This document shows positions 3,301 to 7,205 of a stretch of DNA of 7,205 nt, piece after piece. Source of the stretch: Deltaproteobacteria bacterium (GTDB lineage: Bacteria; Desulfobacterota; DSM-4660; Desulfatiglandales; HGW-15). The first letter of the stretch is position 1, and each line of letters opens with the position of its first letter. The DNA lies in contig JAIPEI010000183.1 in NCBI GenBank assembly GCA_021737245.1, forward strand, positions 1 to 7,205. The letters run 5' to 3'. A program made the translations under genes and the position numbers. The notes beneath the pieces are model-generated. The model did no database searches. It had not been told where the DNA came from and saw only the letters and a list, made by a program, of their open reading frames with translations.

Positions 3301-5122
3301 CGGAGAGATCGAGTGGAGGGGGGTGCGGTTCGTTCCCATCCTCCACAACCGCCTGGAGTTCGCCCTCGAGGTGCAAAGGCAGTTCGAGGCGTTCCGTCCG
3401 GACTGCGTGGCCGTCGAGTACCCGCCCACCCTTCGCCGCGTGGTCCTGGAAGGCGTTGAGCGGCTGCCTTACCTCTCGGCGATTCATTACACCGAAGAGG
3501 ACGGAACCTTCGTTTACCTCCTGGTCGAGCCCACGGACGGGCAGGTGGAGGCGGTCCGGCTCGCCCTGGCCCGGGGCCTTCCCGTCTTTTTTGTGGACCG
3601 GGACACCGAGGGCTACCCCCTGAATCTCACCCCCATGCCGGACCCCTATGCGCTGACGCGCATCGGCCACGCCGCATACTGCAGGGCCTACCTCCGGATC
3701 CACCGGAACGACGAGCGGAGCGAGCGGGACGAGCTCCGCGAGCGGGCCATGGCCTATCACCTGAGGACCTTGAACGCCCAAGGCAGACGCGTCCTCTTCG
3801 TCGGCGGGCTCTACCACCTGCCCGGCGTTCTCGACTTCGTCGAACGGGCCCAGGCCGAGCCCATCGGGAAACGGAAACGGGAGGGCGTGGGGCTGGCGCA
3901 CCTGCACGAGGAGTCGAGCCGCGAGGTCATGACGGAGATGCCGTTCCTGGCGGGCCGTTACGAGGCAGGCCGTACCTCCGTGTCCGGTCAGGGCCTGGAT
4001 CTGGATCGACTCGAGCTGCACCAGGATCTGATCCGGACTGCCCGCGACAGGTACTGGAAGAACAGCAAGGAGCGGTTGAGTCGAAACCAGGTGCGCGTGC
4101 TCAACCGGTTCGCGAGAAACTACGCCCTTGTCACCGGCGGCCTGGCCCCGGATTTCTATCAGCTCGTGGTGGCCGCCCGGGGGGCGGCGGATGACAACTT
4201 CGCCTACGAGGTGTGGGAAAAGGGAAGCGAGTATCCCTGGCAGACAGAGGCCCCCGGCATTCCCGTGCTTCGCCTGCGGGGAGAGGACCCCCTCCTGGAC
4301 CAGAGGCGGATCCGGTTCCACCGCCGGCTCAAGACCTTCCGCAGGCGGCTGGTGCCGGTTCCGGGCCGGCGGAAGGGCTCGAAACGGGAAAGGGAAGAGT
4401 GGAAGCGGGACTTCCAGGGGGTCCAGATCTGTTCCTACCCGCCGGAGGACGTGGTCATCGAGGGGTATGGGGCGCGCCTGATGAAAAAGGCCCTCGAGAT
4501 CAAGACCGAGGAGAGCGCGCGGGTGGTTCCCTTCACCGCCTCCATGCTCGACGGGCTCGACATCCGGGAGACGCTGCGCGACTGGCATCGCGGAACGCTC
4601 TACGTTCGCGAGGAAAGGCCGGTGAGGGGGCGGGTGGGTTCCGTGGTGGTGATCTTCGACCCGGATCCTGCAGGCCGGGAAGGAGATGAAGGCTTCCCCT
4701 GGCGGGTCACCTGGCTGGGTGAGCACAGCCAGGAGTCGGACATGGCCTTTTACAGCACCCCGGCGGGCGAGGTCATGGAGGGGCCCGGCATCAGCCGCTG
4801 CCAGTACGGTGGGTTCATGCTCACCTACCCGCCGCTCCGCGTCTACGACATCTGGAGGGACCCGTTTTTCGATGTGGCGAGGAACAAACCCGAGCGCCTT
4901 CTCATGGCGGCGCTGGACTACAGCCTCGAGAAGAACGTGGTCTACGTGGCCGCCGATCCGCCCTCCGGGTGGTGCCGAAGCCTGGCCGCGAGGCTCGGAA
5001 AGCGGATTCTCTACCTGCCCATCGGCGTGTTCTCGCCGGTCGCGCTGCGGAGAATTCGTCAGTTCCACGTGCTTGACGGCCACCACGTGCGCCGCTATGC
5101 CCGGAAGTACATCGGGCGCTAG
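3287..5122 (+). CDS. 611-aa protein: TraB/PrgY/TIKI-like N-terminal domain plus uncharacterised C-terminal region
   Basis: I do not recognise the whole protein. Residues about 13-187 resemble the TraB/PrgY/TIKI fold, some of whose members are metal-dependent peptidases. VPILH (16-20) is followed by a helix and RPDCVAVEY (37-45, Glu44). Next come EAVRLALARGLPVFFVDRD (88-106) and VLFVGGLYHLPG (169-180), a GxxH motif ending at His177. The first motif has Pro17 where the family usually has Gly. A helical segment (about 240-310) follows, then a very basic stretch (about 340-374, roughly half Arg or Lys) that could bind nucleic acid. The last 230 residues are mixed alpha/beta, including a Rossmann-like VVYVAADPP...RILYLPIG and the ending VLDGHHVRRYARKYI. 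No signal peptide or membrane helix is seen. ATG 3287 overlaps the ATPase gene by 14 bases. GAAGAGG abuts it with no spacing, so expression probably depends on translational coupling; GTG 3321 and ATG 3245 are weaker alternatives. Coding is certain; activity is unproven. Confidence 0.75.
   Translation: MTKHSGEIEWRGVRFVPILHNRLEFALEVQRQFEAFRPDCVAVEYPPTLRRVVLEGVERLPYLSAIHYTEEDGTFVYLLVEPTDGQVEAVRLALARGLPVFFVDRDTEGYPLNLTPMPDPYALTRIGHAAYCRAYLRIHRNDERSERDELRERAMAYHLRTLNAQGRRVLFVGGLYHLPGVLDFVERAQAEPIGKRKREGVGLAHLHEESSREVMTEMPFLAGRYEAGRTSVSGQGLDLDRLELHQDLIRTARDRYWKNSKERLSRNQVRVLNRFARNYALVTGGLAPDFYQLVVAARGAADDNFAYEVWEKGSEYPWQTEAPGIPVLRLRGEDPLLDQRRIRFHRRLKTFRRRLVPVPGRRKGSKREREEWKRDFQGVQICSYPPEDVVIEGYGARLMKKALEIKTEESARVVPFTASMLDGLDIRETLRDWHRGTLYVREERPVRGRVGSVVVIFDPDPAGREGDEGFPWRVTWLGEHSQESDMAFYSTPAGEVMEGPGISRCQYGGFMLTYPPLRVYDIWRDPFFDVARNKPERLLMAALDYSLEKNVVYVAADPPSGWCRSLAARLGKRILYLPIGVFSPVALRRIRQFHVLDGHHVRRYARKYIGR
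5119..5122. other. Shared CTAG: overlapping TAG stops of two convergent genes
   Basis: The plus-strand gene ends with TAG at 5120-5122 and the minus-strand kinase ends with TAG read from 5121 down to 5119. Both use the palindrome CTAG, leaving no intergenic space. I see no hairpin with a T-run on either strand within about 50 bases, so transcripts probably run into each other. Confidence 0.9.
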
Positions 5123-7205
5123 GCCGGGGGGCGGTCCTCGCGGGAATTCGACGGCCGGGGGCGGGGCAGGAGAATCGTGAAGGTGGAGCCCCTGCCGGGC
5201 TCCGACTCGAAGTCGAGCCTGCCGCCGTGCTCCTGGACGATCTTCCGGGTCACCGGGAGTCCCAGGCCGGTCCCTTTGTACCCCTTGGTGGTGAAGAAGT
5301 CGCTGAAGAGCCGCTGATGGGTGGGCTGCTCGTTGCGGGTCCCGTTGTCGCTCACCGTAAACCGGACCCCCCAGCCGGGAGGACAGTCCACCCGGACATG
5401 GACCCGGCCGTTGCTCTCCATGATGCCCTCCAGGGTGCAGGCGTCGATGGCATTGCTGATCAGGTTGAGAAGGGCCCGGTGGACGCCGGTCCGGTCCATG
5501 GGGACGGGCCGTGGATTCGGTTCCAGGTCGCTCTCGAGCTGAACGTTGGCCAGCTTTGCGCGTTCCTTCATGAGATCCAGCACTTCCATGGTCAGCTCGT
5601 TCGGGTCCACGGGCTCGTATCGGGGCCGGCGGTCCGTGGAGTAGGTGAGCATATCCAGGACAATATGGGAGATCTGGTCGATGTTCCTCTCCACCATGCT
5701 CCAGCCCTTGGCCACGAGGGGGATGTCCCCCCGCCGGAGGGCCGAGTTGATCACATATCCGCCTCCCTTGAGACCGTTCAGGATGTTCTTGATGTAGTGA
5801 GCCAGACCGGCCACGGTCTTGCCGACGGCCGCCATGCGCTCGGCGCTTTCCTTCTCTTTCTGGAGGCGCTGGATCTCCCGCAGGTCCTGTACGAAGACGA
5901 CGCTTCCCACCTCCTTCCCCTCCTCGTACAGAAGGGTTCCGGACAGCCGGACGGGTATGGCCTCGCCCTCCCGGTTCAGCAGCTCGGACTCCATGTTGAG
6001 GAGCTTGCCCGGGGGACCGTACCGCACGCCGTAAAAGGCGCTCACCACGTCCCGGCCCGTTTCCCGCGAAAGGATGTCCTGGTAGTTGAGCCTCCCCAGG
6101 ACCTCGGCCGGGTCGTAGCCCAGGATGCGGGATGCCCCCCGGTTGAAGATGACGATGATCCCTTCAGGGTTGGTGGCGATGATGCCGTCGATGGAGTTGT
6201 GAACCAGGTTCTGGACAAAGGCCTCTCTTCGCTCGATCTCGCGGGTCATGTTCACGCGGTCCGACACATCCTGGTAGGTGACGATGGCGCCCTGAATCTC
6301 CCCGTTATCATCCCGGATGGGGGCCGCCGTACAGTAAATGTGCGCTCCCTCCGCTCCGATGTGGGGGAAGTAGTCCTCCGCTTCCCATGCACCGTCGATC
6401 AGGGGAATCCTTCGGAGTCCCGTGGAACCGTAAAGCCTCTCGATGGCGTCCGGGTCGTCCTCTATGATGAGATCCGCCATGGTGGGCCTGGGCTCCGGGT
6501 AGAACGGCTCCCACTGGCGGTCCGTTCCGATCATCTCGTCGCTGGTGAACCCGGTGAGCGCCTCGCATGCCTTGTTCCAGAAGGTGATGCGATGATTCCG
6601 GTCCAGCACCAGCATGGGCACGGGGGTTCCCTGGATGATGCCTTCCGCGTACTGCTTCTGCAGGACGGTCTCCAGCTGAGAGCTCCGCAGCTCCCGGGTC
6701 CTTTCCTCCACCTCCGCCTTCAGCTTTTCCGAGTACAGCCTGCGGGACTCCTCCAGCCGTTTTCTGGCCGTCCTGTCCCGGACCATGAGGAGAAAAATGC
6801 ATTCCTCCGAGAGCCAGACGATGTCCGCCTCCACAGGGATGCTGCGCCCTCCCTTTCGAAGAAAGGCCATCTCCACGGTGACGGCGTCCAGGATCCGGAG
6901 GTCGGCCAGGTGATGCGCCAGGATCTTTGCGGACTCCCGCTCGGCCAGGTCCGATACCTTCATGGCCAGCAGGTCGTCCCGCAGATAGCCGAGCAGGTGG
7001 CAGAGGCTGGTGTTGGATTCCAGGATGCGGCCGCTTGCGTCGAAGAGGCAGATGCCCTCCCGGGCGTGCTCGAAGAGCTGAAGATACCTGGAGCGGGACC
7101 GTTCGAGCTCGCTCTCGAGCTCCACCCGGGCGGTGACGTCGCGCATACTGACGAGGAAGCGGTCGGGTTCCCCGGACCCATCGCGAATGGGGCTGAAAGC
7201 GGCTT
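5119..7205 (-). CDS. Multi-PAS sensor histidine kinase (N-terminus outside window)
   Basis: Nearly 700 C-terminal residues of a sensor kinase. The frame stays open to the right edge, where AAFSPIRDGSGEPDRFLVSM is the end of a further PAS/PAC domain, so the ATG at 7146 is not the start. Counting from that Met, the order is: PAS at about 21-130; a coiled coil (130-165, EVEERTRELRSSQ); a larger PAS at about 168-298 (ITFWNKACEALTGF, PTMADLI); PAS at about 308-425; HisKA at about 435-505 with phospho-acceptor His450 in GLAHYIKN; and HATPase at about 555-662. The last has N-box LLNLISNAIDA, G1 box DNG (600-602) and G2 box GTGLGLP (625-631). The G1 box reads DNGTRN, lacking the usual second glycine. 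There is no receiver domain and no membrane helix in the visible part, and no response-regulator gene nearby. It is convergent with the 611-residue gene, and the stops overlap. The signal sensed is unknown. Confidence 0.93.
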   Translation of the reverse strand, partial: AAFSPIRDGSGEPDRFLVSMRDVTARVELESELERSRSRYLQLFEHAREGICLFDASGRILESNTSLCHLLGYLRDDLLAMKVSDLAERESAKILAHHLADLRILDAVTVEMAFLRKGGRSIPVEADIVWLSEECIFLLMVRDRTARKRLEESRRLYSEKLKAEVEERTRELRSSQLETVLQKQYAEGIIQGTPVPMLVLDRNHRITFWNKACEALTGFTSDEMIGTDRQWEPFYPEPRPTMADLIIEDDPDAIERLYGSTGLRRIPLIDGAWEAEDYFPHIGAEGAHIYCTAAPIRDDNGEIQGAIVTYQDVSDRVNMTREIERREAFVQNLVHNSIDGIIATNPEGIIVIFNRGASRILGYDPAEVLGRLNYQDILSRETGRDVVSAFYGVRYGPPGKLLNMESELLNREGEAIPVRLSGTLLYEEGKEVGSVVFVQDLREIQRLQKEKESAERMAAVGKTVAGLAHYIKNILNGLKGGGYVINSALRRGDIPLVAKGWSMVERNIDQISHIVLDMLTYSTDRRPRYEPVDPNELTMEVLDLMKERAKLANVQLESDLEPNPRPVPMDRTGVHRALLNLISNAIDACTLEGIMESNGRVHVRVDCPPGWGVRFTVSDNGTRNEQPTHQRLFSDFFTTKGYKGTGLGLPVTRKIVQEHGGRLDFESEPGRGSTFTILLPRPRPSNSREDRPPA

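Noticed and set aside
2287..3429. A 380-codon open frame on the minus strand
   Set aside because: It is antisense to the AAA+ gene, whose Walker A, Walker B and sensor motifs settle the coding strand.
3146..5086. A 646-codon open frame on the minus strand
   Set aside because: It lies opposite the ATPase 3' end and the 611-residue gene. Long antisense frames are expected in GC-rich genes. Its translation shows no family motifs, while the plus strand has clear ones.
5123..5175. Possible terminator between the convergent genes
   Set aside because: G-rich sequence without a stable hairpin and T-run; it encodes the kinase C-terminus.

Overview
The window is GC-rich bacterial DNA with a strong preference for G or C at third codon positions. 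Three things suggest an anaerobic member of the Desulfobacterota (the former Deltaproteobacteria): a DUF134 regulator next to a DUF5320-type Gly-rich protein, a free-standing PocR sensory domain, and a multi-PAS histidine kinase whose H-box reads HYIKN. This placement is inferred from gene content only, because no rRNA or other marker is present.

Layout, left to right. (1) Positions 1-503 hold the 3' end of a mannose-1-phosphate guanylyltransferase gene that begins outside the window. (2) Positions 504-661 hold a near-consensus sigma-70 promoter, TTGACA-17-TATATT, flanked by two 12-bp direct repeats. It drives a two-gene operon: a DUF134 DNA-binding protein (662-1003) and a Gly/Trp-rich DUF5320-like protein (1020-1409). 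The operon closes with a long branched intrinsic terminator (about 1429-1491). (3) Positions 1492-1822 have no long gene, but hold a possible 40-residue, six-cysteine ORF (1701-1823) whose stop overlaps the next start, and a candidate promoter inside that ORF. (4) Positions 1823-5122 form a three-gene plus-strand set: a PocR-domain protein, a MoxR/AAA_5-type ATPase, and a 611-residue protein. The last has an N-terminal third resembling the TraB/PrgY/TIKI fold and a large remainder that I do not recognise. The ATPase and the 611-residue gene overlap by 14 bases. (5) Positions 5119-7205, minus strand, hold most of a multi-PAS sensor histidine kinase whose N-terminus lies beyond the right edge. 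Its TAG stop shares the palindrome CTAG with the stop of the 611-residue gene.

How the genes may work together. DUF134 plus DUF5320 looks like a small autoregulated operon. The most interesting unit is PocR sensor, then AAA+ ATPase, then TraB-like protein. A small cysteine-containing sensory domain, an NTP-driven remodelling enzyme and a possible metal-dependent hydrolase with a very basic middle are encoded together, with likely translational coupling between the last two. I cannot name this arrangement as a known system. It recalls MoxR-centred gene sets in which an ATPase is paired with an effector or substrate protein, but no von Willebrand A protein is present here. The convergent kinase may be unrelated. 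No tRNA, rRNA, CRISPR array, insertion sequence or attachment site was seen.
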